DNA of 64,000 nt from Paraspadella gotoi (GCA_051294375.1 CM119264.1:23754858-23818857); one strand, 5' to 3'; shown: positions 21,441 through 34,258, counted from the stretch's first letter. Notes: generated by a model not told the origin, from the sequence alone. Translations and numbers: made by a program.

Positions 21441-22599
21441 CAAGTTTTTAGAAGGAAAGAATAATTAAGAATCTTTTCAAAAAACGGCTGCTGTGGGACC
21501 TTTTAAAAAAAAGTATAATTTTTTTTTTAATTAAAAAAAAAAAAAGAGAGAGAGCAGAGAGAGAAGAGATGAGAGAGAGAGGTGAGGGAGGGGAGACGGA
21601 AGGGAGGCGAACGGAGGCGAGACGAGGAGGAGAGACGAGAGCCTGAACTCTTTTTTTTAAACGATTTCAGAAGAAGAAAAGGGAAGCGGCCACCTGCATC
21701 AAATATATATGCTTTTTTAAAAAGGAAAAAAAATGATCAGAATTTTTCCAAAACGAACGATCACGCACAGAGATCGTACAGAGAGAAGACAGACGCACAC
21801 AATAAGCAGACAGGAGAGAGACTGAACCGTTTATTAAACCGATTCAGAAAAACGGCCAGAGTGCCTCGAAAAAAAAATATATTTTTAATTAAAAAAAATA
21901 AATTAAAAGAAGGCAAAAAATGTTTTAAAATGGTTTACAATCTGAAATTTCTAATTTTTTCCAATCGGCCCCCAGCCCTTCGTCTAAATTTATTTATCTC
22001 GATGTATTTAAAATTAAGAATAGCTTCTCATGAAAAAATCCTCTTGAGGTGCCATTTCTCTTTATATTAGAAATTTAAAAAAAAATTTTTTTTCTTTTTG
22101 GAAGTCATTTCATTCTCAAAGCCCACACTCGAAATCACACCGAAATATCTATATTTACTGCATCGTAATTGTTAAATTAGAATTAAAGCCATTCTATTAT
22201 ACTAATCTTGCGAATATCTATAATCGCATTACGTCATAATCTCAATTTGCATTATTGCACAGTAAAAGTAAATCATAAATGAAGCTGCGAAATTCAAACA
22301 AAAAATATTTAAACTCAAATGTAATAAGAAAATATCAACGCTCATTTCCAAAAGATCGAGAAGCCATATCTAATTCTTTAACTTCTATGATCGCACACCT
22401 GTCTGTTCTTTTTTAAAACTTTAATCATAATTCATAATAATTTTTTATTGAAAAAAAAAAAAAAAACCTATAAGTTCAACGAGCCAAACCTATAAAGCCC
22501 GTAAGTAGTTTTATATATTGAAAACAGCGCTGGACGGACACGACGACGACGACGACCGGTCACAAAGAAGCAACCCTAAAACATTTATAGAGCTCGCCG

Positions 22600-24770
22600 C
22601 CTGACCCGGCCTTCGCCGGTCCAAAGCTCGTAACCAAAGAGAGGATGAAGAAAATACGACGACCTGTGGAAGCGAATTGCGAATCGGAGTCAACAGAAAC
22701 AATGCACTATGAGAATAGTTCACAGAACGACAATTCGTGACATGCCAACTCATATGCCGCCTTCCGAAATTTTAAAATTAATGGCCTAAACGAAAACGCC
22801 GATAGAACGAGAAAGATAAAGAAAAGGAGAGAGCCGAGAGGAGAGGAGACGAGAGAGAGAGAGGATGAAGATGAGATGATGACCTACGGGTGGACGAAGG
22901 CAAGAGAGAGATGAGAAAAAAAAATTTAAAGATGCCGATCCGAGTAGATCGAAGTTCACGAAAAGTGATACTCAGGATTTTGACAAACAAACGAGCCGCC
23001 GCGGACGACGGAACGCTGCGGCGAACACTGAGTCTCTTCCTTGTGTGGCGGAACCTCTCGACTACCCAGTGGCCGGACGCCTGACCCAGAATACAGACTG
23101 TATTGGTATTGCTTTCTCTCTCTTTTAACGGCTATAGAGTTTAGTATGATCACCCTCTACAGAATTGTGGCTGCCAAATGATCTGCCCACTTAATCGCCC
23201 CTGTGCGGTCGCTGCATGCCTGCAATAAGATATAAGAGATCTCCTGTGGACCCTTCTGTATTATCTTCCTTTCTCTCTTTATCTCTCTTTCTTTCTTCCC
23301 TCCCTCATCAACTCACGGCACTTACGCCCCAATCTCTCGCCTCTCTATAGCCTTTGTCTGCCCCACCCCAAGTGGAAAAAAACAAGAGAACCGGCAGGAC
23401 CGCGCGGCTATATATGGTCCATCAATTCCAGACGCATTCCTTGGCATTCTCCGGCGCCAGCGTTATCAAGCTACGTATCATCCTCCCCCCCGTTTTCTCA
23501 TTCATTCGTCACTCTCTACCTCTCTCTCTCTCTCTCCTCGTTTCGTGCGCCTCTCTCCACCTGACCTCTTCTCTCTTCCGCTCAATATCTCTGTCCCACT
23601 CCTCTGCTTCTCTCTTCTCTCTCGTCCCTCTCTGGCACACTGTCCTCCCCATGCTGGCTCTCGACCCGTGGCCACATTCACCGCCCTGATCCCGGGCGAG
23701 TTCACTTCACAACTCCGAGACACACTCGTCCACCGGCGCGCGCCTTCAGCCTGCGTTCACCCCGTACCCACCGGCCACCAGATCACCAAGTTATCCGGAT
23801 GTATCAATTGACCTTTAAAATAAAATTAAAACAATAATCAAAAAAGAAAAAAAAAAACTCTCTCCGCCGCTTGACGCAACGCCCGGCGATCTCCCTACCC
23901 CATATCTCGTCGCTGCTAGTTGTAATCTCTATCCTCCCTTCCTGAATTTTTCTTTCTGCTCTCTTGTTATCCGATACGCCCCTCCTTTGTTTTCTTATTT
24001 TCTTATCTTTCTGTAGAGATACAGCAGCAGACCCTCAGCGCCACACTTACTCTAAACTTTCGAACATCATATTATTCAAAAATCTTATACGGCCCTCAAG
24101 ACCTGTTCAACACAATACTGGTAACATAAGCACTTGTAAACCTTAAAACGAAACACGGAGTCTTCCCGGTCGAACGCTCCTTGAACCACGTTTATTTCTT
24201 TTTTTCTTTACCCATTTTTCTCCCTTGCCCTCACCTTACACATTACCGTTGCTTCAGGTTTCGCGTATACCCCAGTAGCGGCCTGCTACATATAATAAAT
24301 CATCTTTTCTTTAAAATCATTACTTTTATCTCCTTTTAAATTTATTTTTTATATTTATTTTTAAGTTTTTAATCACATATGCTTCCTTCGATCTGCTATT
24401 CACTTTGGTCTTGTTTGAAAAATCTATCTAACTTGCCTCCCCGATCCATCCTACGTATTAGTTTAAACCGAAAAAAGGTTTCTTTTTGTCTAAAAACAAC
24501 GAATTATGCCCTTTAATCCGCATAGAACATTATTAAATTTTTTAAATTCAACAGGGGGCTAAAAACGAAACCCCGTTTCCTACATAGAGTGTGCGCACCT
24601 CTCTCCGGCAATCAAAAAGAAAACTTCCGGAACATCTTGAACTGTTTTTGGCGCCCACCTTAGCATCTTATTTTTTTCCTTCTCCACGAACCACAACTTC
24701 ACAGCATCGCCCTGCCTTCTTTATTCACCTTTTACCTCTCTAACCCCGCCCGAATGAAGAAAGAGAGACG
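22600..24770 (+). repeat. B segment copy 2
   Basis: Longer and more complete than copy 1. It includes the part that corresponds to the copy-1 gap 16317-16535 (about 23160-24010) and ends near 24745 at the same CCCCGCCCG landmark. Open frames across it are short and break at indels. No gene is supported. Confidence 0.7.
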
Positions 24771-25325
24771 ACGCAGAGAGAAGACAAAAAGACGTGAGAG
24801 AGGAGAACAGACAAGATAGAGAGAAGACGAGCGAAAAATGGGCGAGAGGATAGAGAGATGAGCAGTGAGACGGAGAGAGAGAACGGAGAGCGGAGCACAG
24901 AGAGAAGGGCCGGGAGAGAGATCACCCTGACCCGAGACGAGACGGTCGAGACGAGAGAGAGAAGGAAAGGGAGGAGGAGATGTGAGAGAGAGCAGCAAAG
25001 TGCGAGAGAGAGTGAAGAGAGAGAGAAAGGCAGGGGGAGACGAGCGCAGAGTGAGGAGCAAGAACAGAGACGGCCGATGACACCAGGGTCGACGAGGACA
25101 CCGGGCAGAGGCCGACCAGGCCGACGGCGGGCAGGACGGAGCACGTGACGAGAGAGAGACTAGGTACGCACAGAAGAGAGAGAGGTGGATGGGACGAGGA
25201 GAGAGAGTTGACGAGAGAGAGAAAGTCGAGCAGCGAGAGACGAGAGAAAAGNNNNNNNNNNNNNNNNNNNNNNNNNAGAGAGAGTGAGAGAGAGAGAAAG
25301 GGAGAGAGAGTGAGAGCTGGTCGTC
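24771..25325. repeat. interrupted GA-rich tract with 25-N gap
   Basis: GAGAGA-, GACGAG- and GAGAGCGG-type purine-rich sequence, broken by the gap at 25252-25276. The interruptions differ from clean GA runs elsewhere and look like read error within a microsatellite. Confidence 0.7.
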
Positions 25326-25907
25326 GCAAATCAACTTTTTGACTCGTTCCCTCCTTTTCTTCCCAACTTCGACTTTTATGGGCAGTTTTTTCAAAGTTAA
25401 ACGGTCATTTTGGGCGAGTGAGGAACGCGGCTGGCGCGGCTGGCGCGGCGGATGCGGATGCGCCGAACCATCGCCGGTGAAATGTGGTCGTTCGGTTCTG
25501 AGGGCTGCGGAGCCAGGTCTCAATTGACGGGTGGATCACTCCGGGTTTTCTCAGGATTAATTCTGAATCGATTTTTAATCTTTTTAATAAACCGTCAAAT
25601 AAAATAAGATAAGCAGAAAGAACCCTGTTCTGAAAGGAAAAAGGATCTTATAACGACTACAAACTATTTTATACTGTCTTACTTTGAATTAAAATAATTA
25701 TGAGCCGTGAATTTACATTAAAAACCATTTCTCGTGTAAAACCGAAGACCAATATATCAAAATACAAAGCTCATTTCTACCGTCAGTCCATGGAGAAATA
25801 AAAGCAATTAAAATTCGCTTTGCAATTTTAGTCAGCTCACTAATGCTTTGTCGGTAAAATGCTGTGGTCTGCATCGTGGTCACTGTCTGTCTCTGTCTGT
25901 CGGTCTG

Positions 25908-25939
<32 letters not shown>

Positions 25940-26049
25940 GTTTTCCCCCTTCATATTTTCCCGTCATCTCTTTCATTAGCAGAGTCGCCCGCGGACTATC
26001 TTCACTTCTTTTACGCTCATCAACTCCTCTTCTTCGTTTTTACTTCTAG

Positions 26050-26112
<63 letters not shown>

Positions 26113-26356
26113 GCGTCTGTCTCTTTTTATTATGAAACCCAAGTCGTTGAGAAAATTTTCTTGATTCCAACACTCCTTTCTATTCCTTGCATCTATTTGA
26201 TGGCATTTTTGCTGATTGCATTTCCGAATTGTATTTTCCGAATTGATTTGTCGAACGCGGAAGTTGACAGGATAGAGGCTTGTCTTTGTGAAATATATTT
26301 TGTATGATTTTAGGATGCATGTTGCTTGTTTAATAAATATATTAATATATATATTA
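25326..26356. other. no gene seen; spacer with CT runs
   Basis: Contains CT microsatellites at about 25914-25939 and 26051-26109. A GGCTGGCGCGGC-rich patch near 25430-25475 is locally CpG-dense. No splice-consistent exon seen. Confidence 0.45.
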
Positions 26357-26499
26357 AAAGCTTGCAGGGACCTGCTATGTCATTATCTTGTAAGAGTGAT
26401 GGAGGCCTTAAACCACCAAAGCCTGTCCAAAGTCAGGGACAAGATAGCTTATTTATTAAATGAATGGATAATTTTTATATTGGTTGTACCAATTTCATA
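26357..26499 (+). repeat. SINE-like dispersed repeat, copy 2
   Basis: Runs from AAGCTTGCAGGGACCTGC through TGGAGGCCTTAAACCACC and GTCCAAAGTCAGGGACAAG to GTACCAATTTCAT. It lacks the first ~30 bp (GAGACTGTGAGAGAGTC) present at 35302-35469. An AT dinucleotide stretch precedes it. Confidence 0.9.
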
Positions 26500-26713
26500 T
26501 ATAATATATATTTTTCATTTATAGTTCATCCAAATGTACCTTTCGAACGCTCCTCCTCAAGAGACGAATGAAGCGAAAACGTCTTTGTCTTTTCCGTCGT
26601 TGTTGTTGTTCGCCTTTTGACTAATCAGCGTCGTCGTTAGAAGCGACGTCCAAATCTATTCGTCAACCCTCGTTTTAAATACGTGGTCAGAACGTTTACT
26701 AACAACTTTTTTA

Positions 26714-27276
26714 GTTGCGCCACGAGCAACTCTATAAGTCACTTTTCGGTCGGTCTGTCGGTNNNNNNNNNNNNNNNNNNNNNNNNNNNNNNNNNNNNNN
26801 NNNNNNNNNNNNNNNNNNNNNNNNNNNNNNNNNNNNNNNNNNNNNNNNNNNNNNNNNNNNNNNNNNNNNNNNNNNNNNNNNNNNNNNNNNNNNNNNNNNN
26901 NNNNNNNNNNNNNNNNNNNNNNNNNNNNNNNNNNNNNNNNNNNNNNNNNNNNNNNATTTGTTAAGATAGGAAAAAACCTTAAATCTAAGGGACTGTTAGC
27001 GCCGCCTTTAAGGAAATCCTAAAACTATAAGGAATAAAAGACGGAATTTCNNNNNNNNNNNNNNNNNNNNNNNNNNNNNNNNNNNNNNNNNNNNNNNNNN
27101 NNNNNNNNNNNNNNNNNNNNNNNNNNNNNNNNNNNNNNNNNNNNNNNNNNNNNNNNNNNNNNNNNNNNNNNNNNNNNNNNNNNNNNNNNNNNNNNNNNNN
27201 NNNNNNNNNNNNNNNNNNNNNNNNNNNNNNNNNNNNNAGGGAAATACACATGAAAATAAAGTCACTGCGGCGCAAC
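26714..27276. mobile_element. MITE-like element, copy A (contains two gaps)
   Basis: Begins GTTGCGCCACGAGCAAC and ends GGCGCAAC, giving short terminal inverted repeats GTTGCGCC/GGCGCAAC. Internal landmarks GGTCGGTCTGTCGGT, AAGGGACTG, GGAAATCCTAAAAC and AAATACACATG occur in the same order in the copy at 63362-63731. Gaps 26763-26955 and 27051-27237 hide most of the interior. No transposase frame, so if mobile it would be non-autonomous. No clear target-site duplication. Confidence 0.6.
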
Positions 27277-27882
27277 ATATTGGAATCACTGTTCTTGTTT
27301 TTACATACAATTAATAGAATTAATACGAGTAAACCATTGTGTAAAACAATGAAAAATTTGGCCGTTCGAATCTCAAAAGCAACGAAATGAAAAAAAAAAC
27401 CCACAAAAATAGGACGTTTAATTTCGGGCACAGCAAGCCCGGGCCTGCCCGGCTTAAGATTTCTTTCTCAAATTGTCAATTTGAACAACAAAGATTAACT
27501 CTCAAAACGCGTGCATTATTCGTCCATACGAGCACACGTGCATAGAAATCCTTAGATAAAGTATTTCAATGTCGTTATTATCTAAGCTGCTCGCCGTCCT
27601 TTCGCCATTACGTAATCATCCCCACCCCAAAAAAAGAGTCTTCCTGAAACGAGATTCTGTCATCAAGTTCTGATTAGCTGCTCAAAAAAACAGAAGCGAC
27701 CGATAATTCCCATCTTCACGTCTGGCGTCTATTTTCTTAATCTCTAACCGGAACCGGAAGTGGCAAATCGATTTCCGGAGGCGGAAACTTTTTTTCCGGT
27801 CTTTCGCCTCCGAGTCATTTACCGAAACTTATTGCAACACTTCTCCGGTCGTCTATCCACAATTCGTTTCGAAAGTGCCACT
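27277..27882. other. no gene seen
   Basis: Unique-looking sequence of mixed composition. No coding or repeat structure recognised apart from short homopolymers. Confidence 0.4.
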
Positions 27883-28187
27883 CTCAATATCGGCGTCCAT
27901 TCTCAATATCGACATCCACTCTCAATATCGGCGTCCACACTCAATATCGGCATCCACTCTCAATATCGGCATCCACTCTNNNNNNNNNNNNNNNNNNNNN
28001 NNNNNNNNNNNNNNNNNNNNNNNNNNNNNNNNNNNNNNNNNNNNNNNNNNNNNNNNNNNNNNNNNNNNNNNNNNNNNNNNNNNNNNNNNNNNNNNNNNNN
28101 NNNNNNNNNNNNNNNNNNNNNNNNNNNNNNNNNNNNNGCATCCACTCTCAATATCGGCATCCACTCTCAATATCAGCATCCACTCCC
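27883..28187 (+). repeat. 19-bp minisatellite around a gap
   Basis: Tandem units CCACTCTCAATATCGGCAT with few variants, on both sides of the 158-N gap 27980-28137. The unit has no stop in any plus frame, so long open frames appear in all of them. Spacer-free tandem units rule out a CRISPR reading. Confidence 0.9.
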
Positions 28188-28356
28188 GCTTTTTTTATTT
28201 GTCTCGCGGTGACCAGAGGAATCTTTTTACTGCTTTTCTCGCCTTTCACGCAACCCGTTCCCTTTTTTCTTTCTTATTCTTCTCTTTTTCTTCTCTTTCT
28301 CCTTTTTTTGCGATCGTCATACTCTCTCTATCTTTGTCTCTCTCTTTATGTGTTTC

Positions 28357-28390
<34 letters not shown>

Positions 28391-28730
28391 NNNNNNNNNN
28401 NNNNNNNNNNNNNNNNNNNNNNNNNNNNNNNNNNNNNNNNNNNNNNNNNNNNNNNNNNNNNNNNNNNNNNNNNNNNNNNNNNNNNNNNNNNNNNNNNNNN
28501 NNNNNNNNNNNNNNNNNNNNNNNNNNNNNNNNNNNNNNNNNNNNNNNNNNNNNNGACTCGAATTTCTTTATTTCTGACGAATCAAAAGACAAAAAGAAAA
28601 ATGGAAGCCTCGACTAAATCTTCTTTATAATTACTTCTATCTTTTTTCTTTTCTTTTTCCCCTTTCTTTTCCTTCTTTCCCTTTTTAATGCTCATAGCGA
28701 GTTGTACGTGATTGCGCTTTCCTCTCTTCT
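28188..28730. other. no gene seen; GA run and gap
   Basis: T/C-rich DNA, then (GA)n at 28359-28390 running directly into the gap 28391-28554. Confidence 0.5.
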
Positions 28731-28745
28731 CTCTCTCCTCTCTCT

Positions 28746-28804
<59 letters not shown>
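28731..28804. repeat. (CT)n microsatellite
   Basis: Interrupted CT run of about 75 bp. Confidence 0.9.
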
Positions 28805-28806
<2 letters not shown>

Positions 28807-30484
28807 AACTTACTCTCTGTATTCACTCCTCTATGAAGCAATTAGGTGAAATTGCTTATAATGAGAAAAGATTTCATCTCCCTGCCATCGGAAAGAGAGA
28901 CAAGCGAATAAAAGGGAAAAGATAAAAGGGAAGAAATAAAATATCAACGCAAAACGTTTTCCATCTTTTTTTTTTTTCTATTTTTTTGTTCTGTCTTTGT
29001 AATGTGGGTTTATTTCGTTTTCATTGTTCTTTTACTAGCTCCCTCATTTCGTCGTTAACTTCTTTCGCTCAAGAAATAGAAAAGAGTTGTCCCATCTTTC
29101 CCACATTTTCAACTGAGATTTTATTCTCTGTCAAAACTTCAATACATTCTCACTTATCCATTTTGAGTGGTGTTTACATTTTCACTTCAAAATGTTTACA
29201 TTTTCACTTTGTTTTCGACTCAATAGTTGAGCCTCCATCTTTTTCGTCTCGAGATTTTTATTCGCGTTTTTTCTTCTTTTTTTTTTATTTCGATTTTGTT
29301 TTTGCTGAAACGAAATCATCAGAAACTTTTTTTTTAATTTCAAAAAAACGAGATTGAGAAAATTGCGAGGATTTTAGAAAAGATTTTAGGTTGACGTAGA
29401 TTCAGACTGGGATCCAAATACAGACCCGGATCTTGAACCAAAATCGGGTCACAACTCTATCCTTTCTACCCCGTTTACATAATCACCTTCATCCTCCTAC
29501 TTTTCTCTTTCTTTTTTCTTTCGCAATATTCTGTTCTATAGTCTGCCTTTCATTTTTCATTCTTTCCTTTAATTCCCTTTAATTTTTTTGTCCTTCTTTA
29601 TTCATTCCTTCCTTACTCCCTTCTTCCCATTCCTTTCCCTACCCTACCTTTATCCTCCTTTACTTCCCTATCTTCAACCCCTAGCGGCGACCAAACATAA
29701 ACAAAAGCCTCGGGTGGATTTAATGAGGATAAAAGAGAAACGAACCGAACGAGGTTTTTCCCTTTTTTTAGATTTATTCCAATTCATTTTGCTCCACTTT
29801 GCGAAATGGTTTTTCATTTCGAATTATATATATTTTTTTTAGTAAAGACTTGTTCCGTTTTGCAGTTAATTATTCGAAGTTACTTTAATTGCAGTTACTC
29901 TCATTGAATTAAAGTCATCGGTATTTACTGTAATCATTAGCGACAAAGGTCAAAACTGGAACCGACAAAAAGTTTAAATCTTTCTCGAAACAAATTTCAA
30001 GTTCCGATCTCTTTAGCTTCAAAAAAAAAATATTAAACTCCAATATTCTCCAAAGACCAAGGAGCTATTGAAGATCCAATCTTCCTCAAGAACCAACAAC
30101 TAAGATCCAATCATCCTTTTGCAATAAATACCCAAAGCTCGATTATCCGTCTCGCGAAGATGTTGGAAGAGAGATAAGGTCTAACGCATCTTGGAACAAA
30201 GTCAAACGTCGATAAATCAATTCTTATCGCAACCAAATCTTTCCTTATCTCCCTAAATCTCCTTTAACCTCTTCAAACTTTTCTCTTCATCTTCGCCTTC
30301 CTAACTTCCTTTCCTTCTTTCCTCCCTTCTCTTTTAATTTTCTACTCTTGCTGTTCTTTTTCTACTGTCTTCTTTCTGGCTTCTATCTTTTTTCTGTCTC
30401 TTCTGCCGCGTGTGCTTGGGACTCGGAGGTCGTGAGAGTGATCACGAGATTCGCCGTTTAGGGTGGACACATTTCTTAATTTTC
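28805..30484. other. no gene seen; AT-rich spacer
   Basis: About 1.7 kb of unique-looking AT-rich sequence. Open frames are short and Phe/Ser-rich. No convincing splice-flanked exon. Confidence 0.45.
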
Positions 30485-30598
<114 letters not shown>

Positions 30599-30646
30599 TT
30601 CCTCCCTTCCTCCGAAAATCCCCCAGACCATCGAAAACAATCAATT

Positions 30647-30817
30647 ATGGCGGACAGGATGGGCGCGTCTCCGAGCTTGAGGCGAGAGGACGACGACGAC
30701 GACGACGATTACGACGACGATGAGGACGAAACCCACCAAGGACAAAGTCAACAAAGAAAACGACGTCTTAGTGATCAGAAAATGGTCGGGCGGGCTGATG
30801 TAAATTCTGTCATTTAA
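30647..30817 (+). CDS. candidate small or first-exon coding frame, Asp-rich
   Basis: 56 codons from an ATG in good initiation context (A at -3, G at +4), beginning MADRMGASPSLRRE. An acidic run of Asp codons over (GAC)n follows, then a Gln/Arg/Lys segment (QQRKRRLSDQK). The stop is at the end of the frame. A GT donor-like site (GAT|GTAAAT) lies near 30799, so it could equally be a first coding exon. It resembles the acidic start of nuclear proteins, but there is no domain and no partner exon was found. It lies just after a CT microsatellite. Weak; it may be chance. Confidence 0.2.
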   Translation: MADRMGASPSLRREDDDDDDDYDDDEDETHQGQSQQRKRRLSDQKMVGRADVNSVI

Positions 30818-31813
30818 AATACTTGGTAATTGAAGTAAATTTAACGGACTCTATAATACGTAATATTTCCGGAGCCGCATTCCCATGGTTATTGAAAAAG
30901 AAGTTATTGAAAAAGAAGTTTTCAACGAATCATATGAATATTTTCTAGCTCACTTTATGTAACACCGAAGCATCTGCGATATCGTAAATCGATATTTATT
31001 TCGATTTTTTTTTCTTTTTTCAATTTACGGTGAATTTTATTTCACATCTGCGTCGCAAACGAAGAAAAAAAATTATATAAAAAAAAGGGAATCGTCGTCG
31101 TGTTTGCTCCTTTTGATCACGTGATTATTTCACCTCCACTTCGGTTCTGCTTCTCACTTAATTTACTGCAACCGGCCAGCGATTTTTAGTTATTAGTACT
31201 TAGTTATTCCTAATTACTAATAATAATCGGTAATCATATTTCAAGTTTAATATCGCTATCATTATATTCCTAGTTTAATCATATACTGAAAGTCTTTTTA
31301 AAACCTTTTTTAGTTAAATCAATTGAAGTATGGTTTCCTCTGATGCCCGCTTCTAGATCTATCGACTTCAGTTGTATTCCATCCTGCATTCGATCTTTTT
31401 TTTTCGTTTTCTCCCCAGTTTTCTTTTGCTCTCCTTTCATTTTCCTTTTTTCTTTCTCCCGAAATTTCGATCGATTTTTCAAAAAACAAAAAAGTCTTTT
31501 CAAAAATCGATATTTTTTCTTTTAATTTTATTCGATTGGATTTTGTTTTTGTTTATTTTCTTTGAGCGAGCGACGCTGATTTTCCCCAAGTTTTTTTCCC
31601 CGAATTTTCGGATTTTTATTTTATTTTTTACCTTTGTTTCAATTTTTAACTTTTATATTTTCACAGCTCTTGTCTAAATATATTCATTTTATATTTCTAT
31701 AATTCTATATTTCTATATTTTCTATATTTCTAACGGTAAATATCATTCATGAATCCTGAACGAGTTTGCTTTGGAGAAACGCGTGAACGATTTCCATGAA
31801 AGGAACGGAGAAA

Positions 31814-31851
<38 letters not shown>

Positions 31852-32147
31852 ACGAGAGAGAGAGAGAGAGAGAGAGAGAAGAAATTATTTTTCAAAAACT
31901 TATATGAAATCACGGGGATGAATCATTTCGAAAGGAAATGATTCTATGACAGAAAGAAGGGAGAAAGAGAGAGAAAAGGACAGACAGACAAGAGGAAGAA
32001 GGGACGACGAAAATAGAGACAGATAAAGATACAAAAGGTAATAGAATAATAAGTTTCAAGAAGAAAATTAATAGCAATAGTACAAAAATGAAAGAGTCGG
32101 AGAATTAAAATTATTTACAGGGAATTGCAAATATTCGAAAAATATAA
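30818..32147. other. no gene seen; AT-rich spacer with GA runs
   Basis: Contains (GA)n at about 31816-31879 with one interruption. Otherwise AT-rich with T-homopolymers. Nothing coding. Confidence 0.45.
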
Positions 32148-32158
32148 AGAAAGAAATA

Positions 32159-32222
<64 letters not shown>

Positions 32223-32226
32223 AACA

Positions 32227-32290
<64 letters not shown>

Positions 32291-32291
32291 G
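32148..32291. repeat. (GAAA)n microsatellite, ~144 bp
   Basis: Tandem GAAA units with a GATAGAAAC interruption near 32217. Confidence 0.95.
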
Positions 32292-32358
32292 ATTGAATCT
32301 ATGTACAATGAAGAGGAATTCAAAAGAAGAAAGACTCGAATGTAAACAAAAGTAAAAA

Positions 32359-32386
32359 CGAAGACGACGAGAGCGGCGACGTTGAA

Positions 32387-32418
<32 letters not shown>
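32359..32418 (+). repeat. (ACG)n trinucleotide array
   Basis: Imperfect then pure ACG repeats. Similar ACG/CGT arrays are at 7337, 30692, 57385, 60730 and 61900. Confidence 0.9.
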
Positions 32419-32841
32419 AGTCAACACACAACAATAAAACCGCGGGAAAGACTTTTTTCATGGGAATTTTTTTTTCTTTCCTCAAAGAGAAAGAAAAAGT
32501 GGAGGGGGGCGTCGGAGGGGGGGGGGAGTTGAAGATTAATTGGGAAAACAATCGAGGAGAATAAAAGTGAAAAGAGAAAATAAACGTCATTCAGATCGAA
32601 AAACAAGAAATGAGAGAAGAATTAAATGAAAATGACAGGATCAGTTAATGAAGAAAAAAATCAATGGCGAAATAAAAAGAAAAAAAATAAAGAAAAAGGA
32701 GGAAATAAAATAGAAAAAGAAAAAAAAAGTATTTCTTCTCTCTCGATGTAATAAGAAGAAAGTCCATCTTGATTGGACTTTTGCAGTAAATGTTTTGACG
32801 GTTTTATTTTCTTGCGATTACGTTCGCTCACTCACTCACTC

Positions 32842-32982
32842 TTTCTTTTCTTTCCTTTCCTTTTTTCTTTCCTTTCTTTCTTTCTTTCTTTCTTTCTTTC
32901 TCTCCTTCTTTATTTTCTTTCTTTCTTTTCTTTCTCTCTTTATTTTTTTATTTCTTTCTTTTTTTTCTTTCTATTTCTTCCT
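32842..32982. repeat. (CTTT)n-like array
   Basis: Interrupted TTTC units, followed by (CCT)n at about 33081-33111. Confidence 0.85.
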
Positions 32983-33179
32983 CTCGCCACGTGGGCGAGA
33001 CTCTCTCTCTTTCTCCATCTTGTTTTGATTTCCTTTTCCGCCGCCGAATGACGCCACGCATCCCCATTAATCATCTTCCGCCACCTCCTCCTCCTCCTCC
33101 TCCTCCTCCTTGTCTTCCTACTCCGAACCACAATGAGTCTTTCCCCACAAAGCGGAACCACTTTGGCCACTCGACGTCG

Positions 33180-33285
33180 TCACCCTTTTCTTTCCCTTCA
33201 TTTTCCTTTTCTTTCCCTTCATTTTCCTTTTCTTTCCCTTCTTTTTCCTTTTCTTTCCCTTCTTTTTCCTTTTCTTTCCTTTTTT
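33180..33285 (+). repeat. 21-bp pyrimidine minisatellite
   Basis: About five tandem copies of a TTTCCCTTCATTTTCCTTTTC-like unit (last base variable). Confidence 0.85.
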
Positions 33286-33673
33286 TTTTAAATCTTCATC
33301 GGTCTCTAGATCTTCCCCAAGATTCGATACAAACCTTTTTAATAAATGATAGATTCACGGAATCACGTTTCACTCTTTATTCATACCTTCACTTTTCTAC
33401 TTCGAGTCTCAACACTATCCCTCATTTTTACCTCTTTTCTCCCTTTTTCTTTCCTTTCCTCCTTTTCTTTCTCTAGATTCGTTGCCTCCTTCACATTGCT
33501 GTTTATTGCTTCTCTCTCTCCTTTCCTCCTCTCATTTCACGGATCCTCCCTTTCCTCGTTACTCCCTGTCACCCTCCGTCCCTTCTTCGTTGCTGTCTTC
33601 GCTCCCTTCATCTACCCCTTCTTCCTCCCGTTCACTCTCTCTTTTCCTCCCTCTCCCTCATCTTCCTTTCTCT

Positions 33674-34114
33674 NNNNNNNNNNNNNNNNNNNNNNNNNNN
33701 NNNNNNNNNNNNNNNNNNNNNNNNNNNNNNNNNNNNNNNNNNNNNNNNNNNNNNNNNNNNNNNNNNNNNNNNNNNNNNNNNNNNNNNNNNNNNNNNNNNN
33801 NNNNNNNNNNNNNNNNNNNNNNNNNNNNNNNNNNNNNNNNNNNNNNNNNNNNNNNNNNNNNNNNNNNNNNNNNNNNNNNNNNNNNNNNNNNNNNNNNNNN
33901 NNNNNNNNNNNNNNNNNNNNNNNNNNNNNNNNNNNNNNNNNNNNNNNNNNNNNNNNNNNNNNNNNNNNNNNNNNNNNNNNNNNNNNNNNNNNNNNNNNNN
34001 NNNNNNNNNNNNNNNNNNNNNNNNNNNNNNNNNNNNNNNNNNNNNNNNNNNNNNNNNNNNNNNNNNNNNNNNNNNNNNNNNNNNNNNNNNNNNNNNNNNN
34101 NNNNNNNNNNNNNN
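33674..34114. other. 441-N assembly gap
   Basis: Unsequenced. Flanked on the left by C/T-rich DNA and on the right by a short unique stretch, then (GA)n at about 34225-34324. A 70-N gap follows at 34532-34601. A downstream exon of the Ig gene could be hidden here. Confidence 0.95.
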
Positions 34115-34258
34115 ATCCCATCCGTTCTTCGAAGAATCTACACGCGCAAACAGAATTTATTTCTTCAAGAAGTAAACAATGCGATTTGTTTGCTTTTATT
34201 TTCAAACGTGCGCGCTTTTTCATGGGAAGAGAGAGAGGAGAGAGAGAGAGAGAGGAGA

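Larger units (their letters stand above)
20523..22560. other. no gene seen; repeats with GA tracts
   Basis: Holds ~85-bp repeat copies 3 and 4 (20648-20722, 21357-21440). Two related segments near 20845 and 21000 share CCGGAACTCGT and GTGACTAAAAA-type words between GA-rich tracts. Many A homopolymers. The remaining AT-rich DNA (21950-22510) shows nothing. Confidence 0.5.
17171..24790 (+). repeat. A-X-B block, version 2
   Basis: A2 spans about 17171-18720 and B2 about 22600-24770. The middle (X2) is unrelated to the LINE of version 1 and instead carries the OTU-type remnant plus two more copies of the ~85-bp repeat. Base-by-base comparison with version 1 shows mostly short indels and homopolymer differences, typical of uncorrected long reads, with only moderate substitution. 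Confidence 0.7.

Noticed and set aside
27883-28187. CRISPR-like array
   Set aside because: Repeat units are contiguous with no spacers, and the genome is eukaryotic.
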